A stretch of 64,000 nucleotides of DNA from Tolypothrix sp. FACHB-123 (GTDB lineage: Bacteria > Cyanobacteriota > Cyanobacteriia > Cyanobacteriales > Nostocaceae): positions 38,596 through 102,595 of the forward strand of contig NZ_JACJRE010000030.1 of NCBI RefSeq assembly GCF_014697075.1, given 5' to 3'. Of the stretch, positions 17,531 through 26,532 are shown in pieces (position 1 is the stretch's first letter; every line of letters starts with the position of its first letter). A program made the translations under genes and the position numbers. The notes under the pieces were generated by a model. It was not told the DNA's origin. It did no database searches and saw only the letters and a list, made by a program, of their open reading frames with translations.

Positions 17531-17944
17531 TTACCGATGTCTCCGTCCGTTAGTTAAGACATTAATAGCCGCACCCGCAGCAGCGCCATCGACTGCATCA
17601 CCTAAGCTGTCTCTAGTACCACCATTAAGAATGATACCTGTAACGGTACTAGCTGCTGCACCGACAGCCATATCTTGACCTAGGTTACCAACCCGGCGAT
17701 TTTTTGCCCGCCTTCTGGTGCCATGCACAGCATTCACAGCCGCACCAGCAGCAGCACCTTTAACGGCATTGTTTACAACGCGACCACGCCCTCTAACAGC
17801 ACCAGATACTACACCAGTACCAGCACCAATACCAATATCTCGTAACATATCAGCAGAAGCTGGTTCAGCAGGAATTAAAGTACCGCCGGCTAAACTTGCA
17901 GCCATTAAGCCAGGTAGAATTGTGCGTTTTAAGATTGGATTCAT
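17531..17944 (-). CDS. Small secreted Gly/Ala-rich protein, hypothetical
   Basis: A 137-residue protein with a signal peptide (about residues 1-31: KRTILPGLMAASLAGGTLI, ending ASA). The mature part is rich in Gly, Ala and Arg, with repeated GAAAGAA-type blocks (KGAAAGAAVNAV, VDGAAAGAAINVL, VGAAASTVTGIIL) separated by basic stretches (RGRGR, TRRRAKNRR). The alternating small residues resemble glycine-zipper proteins that associate with membranes. No named family or partner can be given. Isolated between repeat-rich gaps. Confidence 0.65.
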   Translation of the reverse strand: MNPILKRTILPGLMAASLAGGTLIPAEPASADMLRDIGIGAGTGVVSGAVRGRGRVVNNAVKGAAAGAAVNAVHGTRRRAKNRRVGNLGQDMAVGAAASTVTGIILNGGTRDSLGDAVDGAAAGAAINVLTNGRRHR

Positions 17945-18176
17945 AGTGGTAATTTCTCAAAACATCAAACGATGACACAGAAACCGCAGTGGTTGTATTG
18001 GCAAATAATTCTATTTTTATTCTAGACAACAACAACGGTTGCTGATGTAATGAATTTTCATCATCTCATTAATAACAATGTGATCGCATCGGCTGAAAGC
18101 CATAACTTTTTCATCAGGTTTTGGTAAATTAAAATACTTCGTCACCAACCGCTGCTTTATTAGCTTTTATCATGTC

Positions 18177-18317
18177 ATACCAATTTAATATGAAGTTGCA
18201 TATATCTAGATCCCCCTAAATCCCCCTTAAAAAGGGGGACTTTGATTTTATTTTCCCCCCTTTTTAAGGGGGGCTAGGGGGGATCAGATTCTATGCAGCC
18301 TCATAAAAAATTGGTAT
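18177..18317. repeat. 141-bp palindromic interspersed element
   Basis: Ends ATACCAATTTAATATGA and AAAAATTGGTAT are inverted copies, as are TTGCATA/TATGCAG and, inside, GATCCCCCTAAATCCCCC with GGGGGGCTAGGGGGGATC. The piece can fold into a long hairpin. A related end (AATACCAATTCAATAT) lies near 33449. Confidence 0.7.
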
Positions 18318-18435
18318 CAGTTGTTTTAAATATAGTTGAATACTCTATATCTTTATAGATGGTTTTTTAACATAATTACTACTGAGACCAAGCAAAAATC
18401 TAACCCAAAGTGGTGGTTTTTTACTCAATTTTTGT

Positions 18436-19072
18436 TTACTGAGTGGGAATGGTGAGAGTAAATTTAGAAACTTCCCCTAATGAAGAATTGACTTCCAGTG
18501 TTACCCCATGTTTTTCCACAATAATTTGATAAACAATTGCTAGCCCTAAACCTGTGCCTTTACCAACTGGCTTCGTTGTGAAAAAATTATCGAATATTCT
18601 CTGCTGTATTTCCTGGGAAATTCCTATATCATTATCAGCGATTTGTACCATAACAGAATTTTCATCTCTTGTTACTGCTGTATGATACAAATTTTCGGGT
18701 ATTCAATTATTGATTCCTGCCACTATTGAATTTTCTATCGCATCAATAGCATTGGCAATGAAATTCATAAATACTTGGTAAATTTTGCCTGCATAGCATT
18801 CTATTAAAGGCAAATTTCCCTATTCTTTGACTATTGTAATCAGTGGATGCGCTTTTGTCGGTTTCAAACGACTACTTAAAGTTATTAAATTACTATAGCA
18901 ATCCTAAATGATTTGTGAAACATTACATGCATGGTTGTTAACCGTTGACAGTCAACCGTCAACAGTCAACAGCCAAAATCAATATTTTTCACAACTGAAA
19001 TAGGATTGCTATATCAATAACTTCATGTAAGTCAATTCGCTTACGTTGGATTTCGTCTAAGCGTTCAAAATT
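18436..19072 (-). pseudogene. Decayed histidine kinase C-terminus, interrupted by an element
   Basis: Remnant of a histidine kinase like the one at 26802. From the 5' side: NFERLDEIQRKRIDLHEVID (about 19067-19008), then a 116-bp element, then SNLITLSSRLKPTKAHPLITIVKE, an in-frame TAG where relatives have Tyr, GNLPLIECYAGKIYQVFMNFIANAIDAIEN, another stop, and finally an intact ATP-binding end ([41 protein letters not shown]). An 84-codon frame at 18690 covers only this last part and is not a gene in its own right. The histidine box and sensor are missing. The copy is clearly dead. Confidence 0.85.
18896..19011. mobile_element. 116-bp inverted-repeat element in the kinase remnant (TATAGCAATCC family, copy A)
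   Basis: Ends TAGCAATCCTAAAT and ATAGGATTGCTA, flanked by TA on both sides (18894-18895, 19012-19013). Removing element plus one TA restores the reading frame HEVIDSNL of the kinase. The interior contains TTGAC-type heptamers in both orientations; no coding capacity. Confidence 0.85.
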
Positions 19073-19100
19073 ACAAACCCCAAAGTTTTTGGGGTTTGTA
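19072..19100. terminator. Hairpin at the edge of the kinase remnant
   Basis: TACAAACCCCAAA (19072-19084) and TTTGGGGTTTGTA (19088-19100) are perfect 13-bp inverted copies, followed by TCTTTTT. It may be a terminator or a repeat that replaced the upstream part of the kinase. Confidence 0.5.
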
Positions 19101-19341
19101 TCTTTTTATCATAAAATCACTGCATCTATTTTTCAACTAGATAGTCATGTGGTAAATCACACAATACATACAACATTATTGCCAAGTTAAAAAGCAATGA
19201 AAAACTTTCACAAATAAGGAATATAAATACAAATTAATATTCCATAAAGTATCTTGCTACTATACAGTAACGGCAATAGCTATTCAGAATTATTTGGTAA
19301 CTTTTTCTACTAAAAAATGTTACCCATAGTTCCCTCAAATG

Positions 19342-19974
19342 CTACTTGATTTTCTGTTTAATAAACGTCACAACTTGAGTTAGCTGTTTCTTCAAACTAT
19401 CAATTTCTGCTTGCATCTTGGCAATCTTTTCATTGAGCAATTCAATTTCCGCAGCAGAAGCAGATGATTCCGCAACAGCAGGTTTAACTGCTCCATTACC
19501 AGTATTAACAGTCGCACCATTAGCATTACTAGCAATCGGTGCTGAAGCATGATGAACAGTCGCACCTGCTCCAACCAAAGTAGGTTCTGGGCGTACCTGT
19601 TTAGCTTTTGTCATTGCGGATTTAATCGCCCCGATGAGTTGCTTTTGATCGAAGGGCTTACCCAGAAATTCAAAATATTCAAAGGGTTCGGGAATTTTCT
19701 CCGTTACCTCTTCCTTACGCCCAGACATCATGACTAAGGGAATTTTCCTTAACTCAGGTTGGGATTGAATATGTTGGAAAACTTCCCAACCACTCATTTT
19801 GGGTAAAAGAAAATCTAACATGATCAAGCTAAATTTTTCTTGCAGGATGTAATTGAGTCCTTCCATCCCGTCTTTCGCTTCTACAACCTCGAAATTGCCA
19901 GGAGGCAACATTTCTCGTACTTTTACTCTGACGACTGTGGTGTCATCAATAACTAAGATTTTATTACTTGCCAC
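19342..19974 (-). CDS. Response regulator, receiver plus C-terminal coiled coil
   Basis: 210 residues. Residues 5-125 are a CheY-like receiver: ILVIDD near the N-terminus, phosphoacceptor Asp in SLIMLDFLLPKMSGW, Ser/Thr position in PLVMMSGRKEE and Lys in EFLGKPFDQ. An Ala/Gly/Asn-rich linker (about 130-170) leads to a predicted coiled coil (AAEIELLNEKIAKMQAEIDSLKKQLTQV). There is no DNA-binding or enzymatic domain, so output is probably through protein contact. The nearest kinase is a dead gene, so its partner is unknown. Confidence 0.85.
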   Translation of the reverse strand: MASNKILVIDDTTVVRVKVREMLPPGNFEVVEAKDGMEGLNYILQEKFSLIMLDFLLPKMSGWEVFQHIQSQPELRKIPLVMMSGRKEEVTEKIPEPFEYFEFLGKPFDQKQLIGAIKSAMTKAKQVRPEPTLVGAGATVHHASAPIASNANGATVNTGNGAVKPAVAESSASAAEIELLNEKIAKMQAEIDSLKKQLTQVVTFIKQKIK

Positions 19975-20233
19975 GACTGATTACTCTAACAAAAACTATG
20001 GATGGATATGGCAATATTGCCGATTGACCTTGAGAATTATCCCACTATATCCAAAATTTCTTGTGATTGGGGGATAGTATATTCCGGGATAAGATGATGT
20101 AACCTGATGTGTTGGAAAAAACTTCTGCTTATATTCTTTAAAAATTGTGTCATGGTGATATTTAAGGCTTTTACCTTGCCTTAAAGCATAGGAAACTTGC
20201 CCCAAAGTACCTTCGGATCTTGCTTGGATTTCT

Positions 20234-21139
20234 ATGACTTCGTCACAACAAGCCCAACTCAAGTCAGAAATTATGGCTATGCCCAGCTGGCTGCGTCGTC
20301 CAATCGGCAAAGCCAGTGAAATCTCTACCGTACAACGCATTATTAAGCAGCGCCAAATTCACACAATTTGCGAAGAAGGACGTTGCCCCAATCGTGGGGA
20401 ATGTTATGCCCAAAAAACTGCAACTTTTTTACTAATGGGCCCTACTTGTACTCGTTCTTGTGGATTTTGTCAAGTAGATAAAGGTCATGCACCAATGCCT
20501 ATTGACCCAGAAGAAGCGCAAAAGGTGGCAGAAGCAGTGCAGCTTTTGGGATTACGTTATGTCGTGCTGACTTCTGTCGCCCGTGATGACCTAGCAGATC
20601 AGGGAGCAGGGCATTTTGTCCAAACAATGGAAACTATTCGCCAGTTGAACCCAAAAACGCAAATTGAAGTGCTAACGCCAGATTTTTGGGGTGGTGCTGG
20701 GGCTGGGGAAGAAGAACAACGCCAACGCATAGCGATGGTTGTCAAGGCGAAGCCAGCTTGCTTTAACCATAATATTGAGACAGTGCGACGTTTAACCGGG
20801 CCAGTGCGCCGGGGAGCCAAGTACGATCGCTCTTTGCATGTACTCGCAATGGTCAAAGAACTTAATTCCTCAATCCCTACTAAATCAGGGTTAATGCTAG
20901 GACATGGGGAAACCGTGGATGAAGTTCTAGAAACAATGGCCGATTTACGTGCCGTAGGATGCGATCGCCTGACGATTGGTCAATACATGCGACCATCTTT
21001 AGAACATCTACCAGTACAAAAATACTGGACTCCCGCAGAATTTGACGAACTCGGCAAGCAAGCATGGCAGATGGGATTCAGCCATGTCCGTTCCGCGCCC
21101 TTGGTGCGCAGTTCCTACCATGCTGGAGAAGGGGAATGA
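20234..21139 (+). CDS. lipA: Lipoyl synthase
   Basis: A radical-SAM enzyme that inserts two sulphurs into octanoyl groups on the E2 and GcvH proteins. The 301 residues contain both iron-sulphur cluster motifs: the auxiliary cluster [12 protein letters not shown] (about 46-57) and the SAM cluster CTRSCGFC (about 72-79). Also present are [23 protein letters not shown] and the C-terminal RSSYHAGE, whose serine is a family ligand. Length is normal. The start at 20234 (MTSSQQAQ) could be replaced by a later Met ([10 protein letters not shown]), which matches typical N-termini. psaX follows on the same strand, 150 bases downstream. Confidence 0.96.
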   Translation: MTSSQQAQLKSEIMAMPSWLRRPIGKASEISTVQRIIKQRQIHTICEEGRCPNRGECYAQKTATFLLMGPTCTRSCGFCQVDKGHAPMPIDPEEAQKVAEAVQLLGLRYVVLTSVARDDLADQGAGHFVQTMETIRQLNPKTQIEVLTPDFWGGAGAGEEEQRQRIAMVVKAKPACFNHNIETVRRLTGPVRRGAKYDRSLHVLAMVKELNSSIPTKSGLMLGHGETVDEVLETMADLRAVGCDRLTIGQYMRPSLEHLPVQKYWTPAEFDELGKQAWQMGFSHVRSAPLVRSSYHAGEGE

Positions 21140-21292
21140 GGCAGGGGGCAGGAGGACAAAGGACAAGGGAAATAATCAATGCCCAATGCCCAATGCCCAA
21201 CACCCATACACAAATATTTTTAAAGAATCTGGGCAAGAGGGACATCTGTTTGGTATGTCTTAAAAAGTCCTGAAATTTAGGAGAACAGACTA

Positions 21293-21430
21293 ATGGCTGA
21301 TAAAACTGCTAATTCCCCTGTGGCTGACAGTGGCGCTAAACCTCCGTACCCCTTCCGTACTGGTTGGGCATTGTTTTTGTTAGCGATCAACTTCTTAGTT
21401 GCCGCTTACTATTTCAATATCATCCAGTAA
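21293..21430 (+). CDS. psaX: Photosystem I subunit PsaX
   Basis: A 45-codon gene with an AGGAG ribosome site 11 bases before its ATG. The protein has a short polar N-terminus, then GAKPPYPFRTGW and one membrane helix, ALFLLAINFLVAAYYF, ending in NIIQ. This closely resembles PsaX of Nostoc/Anabaena and Thermosynechococcus, a peripheral single-helix subunit of photosystem I in the thylakoid membrane. PsaX is absent from many cyanobacteria, so it also helps place the organism. It stands alone after lipA. Confidence 0.9.
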   Translation: MADKTANSPVADSGAKPPYPFRTGWALFLLAINFLVAAYYFNIIQ

Positions 21431-21451
21431 TTAGAAGCTGAATGGTGCTGC

Positions 21452-22318
21452 TCAAATCGTTCCTTTGAATAAACCTTTGGGACGAATGAGCAGCACCAAA
21501 ATCATGATCAACAGCGCTACACCTTGTTTATATTGAGAACCTAGTAAAGGGGTGCTGATTTCTTGAGCTATGCCAATGATAAAAGCTGCGGCGATCGCAC
21601 CATAAGGGTTACCAATTCCCCCCAAAATTACGGAAGCAAATAAGGGCAATATCAAAAACCATCCCATATTGGGGCGCACAGCCGTAATTAGCCCGTACAT
21701 ACTGCCCCCTAAGGATGTCAGCGTGCCCGCAATTAGCCAAGTCCAAAAAATTACTCGATCTACATTAATCCCGGAAACTCTGGCTAAATCCAAATCATCG
21801 GCAACGGCTCGCATCGCTTTGCCGATTTTTGTGTTTTGTAATAGGTAGTGCAGTGCCAAAATTGCTAGCACGGCTAAACCCAGTACCAATAACTGATTTT
21901 GCGGTACTTTTAAACCTAAAACATCTAAAGCTGGGGTTACAGGTAAATTGTAATTTTGGTTTTTACCACCCCAGATGAGAATAATGCCATTACGTAAAAA
22001 TAAGGCCAGTCCGATAGATATAATAATCAGGGTAGTGGAAGTAGCACGCAAATTGCGCATTCTTGACCACAGCAATTTTTCGGATAACAGCATTGTTAAG
22101 ACTGTCCCCGCTGCGGCTATTATCATTGACAACCAAATATTTATACCTGTGGTATTCACTAACAGGGTTAGATAAGCTCCCAAAGTCAGAAAATCACCGT
22201 GGGCGAAATTTGACAACCGTAAAATCCCATAGGTGAGGGTAAGTCCAACTGCGGCGAGAGCAATAATACTTCCCACAGCAATTCCGTTGATAATTAATTG
22301 AAAAATTTGTGTATCCAT
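21452..22318 (-). CDS. Branched-chain/neutral amino acid ABC transporter permease (LivH/NatD-like)
   Basis: A 288-residue inner-membrane permease of the LivH family. It has about eight hydrophobic segments and the family signatures NGIAVGSIIALAAVGLTLTYGILRLSNFAHGDFLTLGAY at the N-terminus, TKIGKAMRAVADDLDLARVSGINVDRVIFWTW (the EAA-like loop, about 160-190) and LGGIGNPYGAIAAAFIIGIAQE. In Anabaena the corresponding NatD belongs to a neutral amino acid system whose genes are scattered; here too no ATPase, second permease or binding protein is adjacent. Convergent with psaX, with ends 21 bases apart. Confidence 0.9.
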   Translation of the reverse strand: MDTQIFQLIINGIAVGSIIALAAVGLTLTYGILRLSNFAHGDFLTLGAYLTLLVNTTGINIWLSMIIAAAGTVLTMLLSEKLLWSRMRNLRATSTTLIIISIGLALFLRNGIILIWGGKNQNYNLPVTPALDVLGLKVPQNQLLVLGLAVLAILALHYLLQNTKIGKAMRAVADDLDLARVSGINVDRVIFWTWLIAGTLTSLGGSMYGLITAVRPNMGWFLILPLFASVILGGIGNPYGAIAAAFIIGIAQEISTPLLGSQYKQGVALLIMILVLLIRPKGLFKGTI

Positions 22319-22511
22319 AAGTCTTAAGTTGATCTTAAGAAATTCCAGGGTGAGTGATTTCGTACATTAAATTGTGGGATCTTCGTCACATTCGACACTA
22401 TTAGGCACTATAGGTTATGCTTTATAAATAAAAACAAATGTGCGCTAGTATACATGAAATCCTGTTCGCACTCTTGTGCGAAGCTAAACTTGTTCAGCGG
22501 TCTAGTTGACC

Positions 22512-24311
22512 ATGCAGCAGTATTCAAGCTTACCAGAACAGAACTCTCCGATAGATGCAACTCCAACACTTTTGACCACAATCCAGCAACTTAGCACCGA
22601 GTTGTGGCTAGAGCGTAGCTTGAACCAGTTGCAAAGCGATCTCAACGATTGCCTGCTTTCTGCTTGTAATACTTTGCCACAGCAAAGAAGCACAGAAGCA
22701 GAAATTTTCCAAATTTTGGTCAACGATCTCAACCATGCTTTAAACAGCAGTAAGGTGGCGATCGCTCTGTTCCAACCGCAAGAAATAACTGGTAGAGTCT
22801 GTTATGTTTCTCCATCGTCATCCCGGCGATCACAACTTCCACATTTAGAAACTATTTCTAAAAAAGGTAAAAAGCTACGCTTAAGATTAGATGAGCCGAT
22901 AGAACTTGAAGATTTACAGCACCTAGAGCATCAACAACCGCCAAGCGCTTGGCAGTTGAGCGATGATTCTGGGGGAATGATTGCTTGGCTAATTATTGCC
23001 ACAGCTTCTAAGAGATTGGATGGAGATCCCACCAAAGCCTTAGAAGCGCAAATGAAGCCGCAATTGGTAGCACGAGCCGTCAATTACTGTAATGTCGCCT
23101 TAGCACAGCTCAAACAACTTCAATCTTGGCAACAAAAGTCGCAATATTTGAGTAGTTCTAATCGAGAATTGGAACGTACTAATCAACTAAAAAATCAGTT
23201 TTTGGCTAATACCAGTCACGAAATCCGCACCCCGCTAAGTTCAATTATCGGGTTCACTCACCTGTTGTTAGCTCAGAGTTACGATCCTACAAAAGAACGT
23301 CATCAAGAATATTTAAATATTATTCAATCGAGCGGTAAGCACCTGCTAGCGCTCATCAATGATATTTTGGATCTTTCTAAAATTGAAGCCAATCAGCTAG
23401 AAGTTGAGTGGGGAATTGTCAATGTGCCGACACTATGCCGGAATGTGATGGCATTAGTGAAGGAAAAAGCTGCCAATAAAGGTTTAAAGCTGCTGTTAGA
23501 TATAGACCCCAATGTCACAACTCTCGTAGCCGACTCTTTAAGGTTGAAACAAATGTTGTTGAATTTACTATTCAACGCGCTTAAGTTTACAACTACAGGC
23601 AGTGTTGGTTTAAGAGTTTTGGCTAAAGGTAGTTTTGTCCATTTTACAGTTTGGGATACTGGTGCTGGTATTTCTCCAGAAGACCAGGCAAAACTGTTTC
23701 AACCCTACTTCCAAATTTCTAACTCCATAGTCGCTCGTCATGAAGGTACTGGTTTAGGTTTAGCAGTGACGCGTAAACTCGCAGAAGTTCACGGTGGTTC
23801 TGTGGAAGTTGAATCGGAGCTAAATCGCGGTTCGCGTTTTACAATTATCCTTCCTCTTAATCCTGTTGGGGATTTAGAAGGAATTGAAGGTGAAGTGTCT
23901 GATTTATCGGCTTTACCACCGATTATTCATGCTCCTAGCTCTTTTATCGACATTTTGCTAGTAGAAAATGACTTAAACAACGCCAAATTGATGCAGATTT
24001 ATTTAGAAAAATTAGGCTATCAAGTGACTTGGGCGAAAAATGCTGCGGAAATGTGGGAATTTTTGGAAACTCTCACACCAGCAGTAATTTTGATGGATGT
24101 GAATCTCCCGGATGATAGCGGTCTGAACTTAGTGCGCCAACTGAGAGAAAATCAGCAGTATAGTGAAATTCCCATTATTGCCCAAACAGCAATGGCAATG
24201 ACAGGCGATCGCGATACTTGTCTTGCTGCTGGCGTGAATGACTATATCTCTAAACCGATTGATTTACCTTTATTAGCTAATTTAGTAGCAAAATATAGTA
24301 AACCTGAGTAA
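22512..24311 (+). CDS. Hybrid histidine kinase (GAF-like, HisKA, HATPase, receiver)
   Basis: About 599 residues. The frame also permits a TTG at 22506, but the ATG at 22512 (MQQYSSLPEQ) is preferred. Residues 60-190 look like a GAF-type sensor. A coiled stretch leads to the H-box NTSHEIRTPLSSIIGFTHLL (about 230), the ATP-binding domain with DTGAGISPEDQAKLFQPYF and HEGTGLGLAVTRKLAEVHGG (to about 450), and a C-terminal receiver (DILLVEND, acceptor Asp in VILMDVNLPDDSG, Lys in YISKPID). A cytoplasmic phosphorelay protein. The signal and downstream partner are unknown. Divergent from the permease gene at 22318, with a 190-base shared control region. Confidence 0.93.
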   Translation: MQQYSSLPEQNSPIDATPTLLTTIQQLSTELWLERSLNQLQSDLNDCLLSACNTLPQQRSTEAEIFQILVNDLNHALNSSKVAIALFQPQEITGRVCYVSPSSSRRSQLPHLETISKKGKKLRLRLDEPIELEDLQHLEHQQPPSAWQLSDDSGGMIAWLIIATASKRLDGDPTKALEAQMKPQLVARAVNYCNVALAQLKQLQSWQQKSQYLSSSNRELERTNQLKNQFLANTSHEIRTPLSSIIGFTHLLLAQSYDPTKERHQEYLNIIQSSGKHLLALINDILDLSKIEANQLEVEWGIVNVPTLCRNVMALVKEKAANKGLKLLLDIDPNVTTLVADSLRLKQMLLNLLFNALKFTTTGSVGLRVLAKGSFVHFTVWDTGAGISPEDQAKLFQPYFQISNSIVARHEGTGLGLAVTRKLAEVHGGSVEVESELNRGSRFTIILPLNPVGDLEGIEGEVSDLSALPPIIHAPSSFIDILLVENDLNNAKLMQIYLEKLGYQVTWAKNAAEMWEFLETLTPAVILMDVNLPDDSGLNLVRQLRENQQYSEIPIIAQTAMAMTGDRDTCLAAGVNDYISKPIDLPLLANLVAKYSKPE

Positions 24312-24329
24312 TTCCTAATTAATTACTAG

Positions 24330-24580
24330 TTAACTGGCTATTTGGAGTTGATGCTTTTGCTCAAGCAAAAGATTATGTTTAATTTGGGGATTATTTTCGG
24401 GAATAAGCTGAAAATTAACATATTCCATCACTAAGGGATGAAGGGAAAAAGTAGCTGCTGTTGTTTCAATTAGCGATCGTGCTTGCAAAGACTCCAGGTT
24501 TGTTAAGAGAATTTGGGTTGAGATGGAAGAAGTGAGTTGCGATCGCCTGTTTCTAAGTTTATTTTTTGTAAAATATCTTG
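24330..24580 (-). pseudogene. Fragment resembling an NB-ARC/WD-repeat ATPase protein
   Basis: Reading the minus strand from about 24580 to the stop at 24330-24332 gives about 80 residues with no start codon. The part TNLESLQARSLIETTAATFSLHPLVMEYVNFQLI resembles the region after the ATPase in cyanobacterial NB-ARC/WD-40 proteins, which read LESLxxRSLIE...QPVVMEYVTxxLI. There is a stop upstream, so this is a remnant. Assignment rests on that one motif. Confidence 0.4.
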
Positions 24581-24652
24581 AGAGACTCAGTTAGATTAAC
24601 AATCCAGTACCATAGATATATTTGCTGCGGGCTACCCCATTGGTGAACAGCC

Positions 24653-25270
24653 ATGTCAGAAACAACTCTACCTGCGCCTTTGATTGAAATTCCCCCTACT
24701 CAAGCAGAACTTCCCTATGATGATGGTGTCCCAATGGAAAGTGCAAGGCATAAAGCTCAAATGGACTTGCTGATAGATGCCTTAATTCCTTGGTTATCGC
24801 ACCGAGAAGATGGGTTTGTAGGCGGTAATATGTTTGTTTACTACAGTCTGGCGCAGGTGCGAAACAAAGACTTTAAAGGCCCAGACTTTTTTGTGGTGTT
24901 GGGTGTCCCCAAAGGTGAACGCAAAAGTTGGGTAGTTTGGGAAGAAGGGAAAGCACCAGATGTTGTAATTGAGTTGCTTTCCGAAAGTACAGCCACCGCA
25001 GATAAGAATGAGAAAAAGCTGATTTATCAAAATCAAATGCGCGTGCCAGAATATTTCTGGTATGACCCGTTTAACCCAGATGATTGGGCGGGTTTTTCGA
25101 TTCAACAGAGAGTTTACCAACCTTTAGTGACAAATGACCGCAATCAATTGGTCAGTGAATCCTTAGGGTTAGCTTTGCAGCGTTGGCAAGGAAATTATAA
25201 AGGGATTGAGGCGACTTGGTTACGCTGGGCGACTTTGGACGGCGAATTATTACCAACTCCTGAAGAATAG
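24653..25270 (+). CDS. Uma2-family (DUF820) protein, shortened by a stop codon
   Basis: 205 residues of the Uma2 family, a PD-(D/E)XK nuclease-fold group greatly expanded in cyanobacteria and of uncertain function. Visible are DLLIDALIPWL, the GPDFFVVLGVPKGERKSW block with the acidic residue after GP, and APDVVIELLSESTATADKNEKKLIYQN with the ExxK-like active-site arrangement, then VPEYFWYDPFNPD. The frame stops at TAG (25268-25270) after TPEE, but the same frame continues to 25441 (see next entry). The enzymatic core looks complete. Confidence 0.88.
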   Translation: MSETTLPAPLIEIPPTQAELPYDDGVPMESARHKAQMDLLIDALIPWLSHREDGFVGGNMFVYYSLAQVRNKDFKGPDFFVVLGVPKGERKSWVVWEEGKAPDVVIELLSESTATADKNEKKLIYQNQMRVPEYFWYDPFNPDDWAGFSIQQRVYQPLVTNDRNQLVSESLGLALQRWQGNYKGIEATWLRWATLDGELLPTPEE

Positions 25271-25441
25271 GAATATCAACGGGCTGAACAGGAACGCCAA
25301 CGAGCAGATAGGGCTGAGGCGCAGTTGTTGCAAACGGCGCGTAATTTACTGGCTGGTGGAATGACGGTGGAACAGGTGGCGAGAGTTACAGGATTGGATT
25401 TAGAAGCGATTGCAGCATTAATCTCAACTTCTGAGCCGTGA
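25271..25441 (+). pseudogene. Detached C-terminal tail of the Uma2 protein
   Basis: Immediately after the TAG at 25268 the same frame runs for 56 more codons: EYQRAEQERQRADRAEAQLLQ (a coiled coil) then LLAGGMTVEQVARVTGLDLEAIAALIS. This is the tail normally attached to Uma2 proteins of this type (EExEYQRAEQERQRAE). So the gene was probably longer and lost its tail to one codon change, unless the stop is read through. Confidence 0.75.
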
Positions 25442-25646
25442 ATAAAACACTCTTGACCTTTGCTAAGTAAAACTATTGTATGGTGTATGACATAGTTGTA
25501 ATTAGCCATTTTTTATTCGTCGTTTTCCCGCGTCTTCCTCGTACCTGATTCGTAATTCTCTATCAATAGACCACTCGCTGGTTACGGGTTACCAGTGACT
25601 AGAATAGAATTTGTTGGGTGCTATAGGATTGCGGTAGGCTAGAAAA

Positions 25647-26471
25647 ATGACAATAATAGAAAAACTTGAGCGGCTAAAAGCTATCTTTGCGGAAATGGAG
25701 CAGGCGCTAATTGCTTACTCTGGGGGTGTTGATAGTACTTTGGTTGCTAAGATTGCTTATGATGTTTTAGGCGATCGCGCTTTGGCTGTGACGGCTGTTT
25801 CTCCTTCGCTATTGCCGGAAGAATTGGAAGATGCGAAAATTCAAGCGGCAACTATTGGGATTCCTCATCAAATTGTCCAGACAAACGAAATGGACAATCC
25901 CAATTACACCTCAAACCCTGTCAATCGCTGCTATTTCTGCAAAAGCGAGTTACACGACACTCTCAAACCTTTAGCTAGAGAGTTGGGTTATCCATACGTG
26001 GTAGATGGAGTTAACGCCGACGATTTACACGATTATCGCCCAGGAATTCAAGCAGCGAAAGAAAGAGGTGCGCGATCGCCTTTAGCAGAAGTTGGTGTGA
26101 GTAAAATGGAAGTCCGCCAGCTTTCCCAAGAACTGAGTTTACCTTGGTGGGATAAACCAGCGCAACCTTGTCTGAGTTCCCGCTTTCCCTATGGTGAAGA
26201 GATTACTGTTGCGAAGTTACAACGTGTAGGAAGAGCAGAAATTTACTTGCGCAAGCTGGGGTTAAAGAATTTGCGGGTGCGTTCGGAAGGCGATACAGCC
26301 AGGATTGAATTACCGCCAGAACAAATTAAAGAGTTTGTGTTAACTACGGATTTACCGCAAGTAGTCTCTGCTTTTCAAGAGTTTGGGTTTATCTATGTAA
26401 CCTTAGATTTAGAAGGTTATCGCAGTGGTAAATTGAATCAGGTTTTGTCAATAGCGATCGCCAATAGATAA
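25647..26471 (+). CDS. larE: ATP-dependent sacrificial sulphur transferase LarE
   Basis: 274 residues of the PP-loop family. The adenylation loop AYSGGVDSTLVAKIA lies at residues 22-36, CYFCKSELHDTL near 92, and PCLSSRFPYGEEIT near 178, whose Cys is the position of the sulphur-donating cysteine in Lactobacillus LarE. In that organism LarE gives up its cysteine sulphur to build the nickel-pincer nucleotide of lactate racemase, with LarB and LarC. No larB, larC or larA is nearby, so the product here may serve another racemase/epimerase or the partners may be elsewhere. Stand-alone gene. Confidence 0.92.
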   Translation: MTIIEKLERLKAIFAEMEQALIAYSGGVDSTLVAKIAYDVLGDRALAVTAVSPSLLPEELEDAKIQAATIGIPHQIVQTNEMDNPNYTSNPVNRCYFCKSELHDTLKPLARELGYPYVVDGVNADDLHDYRPGIQAAKERGARSPLAEVGVSKMEVRQLSQELSLPWWDKPAQPCLSSRFPYGEEITVAKLQRVGRAEIYLRKLGLKNLRVRSEGDTARIELPPEQIKEFVLTTDLPQVVSAFQEFGFIYVTLDLEGYRSGKLNQVLSIAIANR

Positions 26472-26532
26472 AGGGTAGGTTTTCAATAGTCAATAATCAA
26501 TTGATTTTGCAGGGTTTATTACTGCTCATTGG

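Noticed and set aside
18436-18690. 84-residue ATP-binding domain as a functional stand-alone protein
   Set aside because: Upstream in-frame homology, internal stops and the element show it is the end of a dead kinase.
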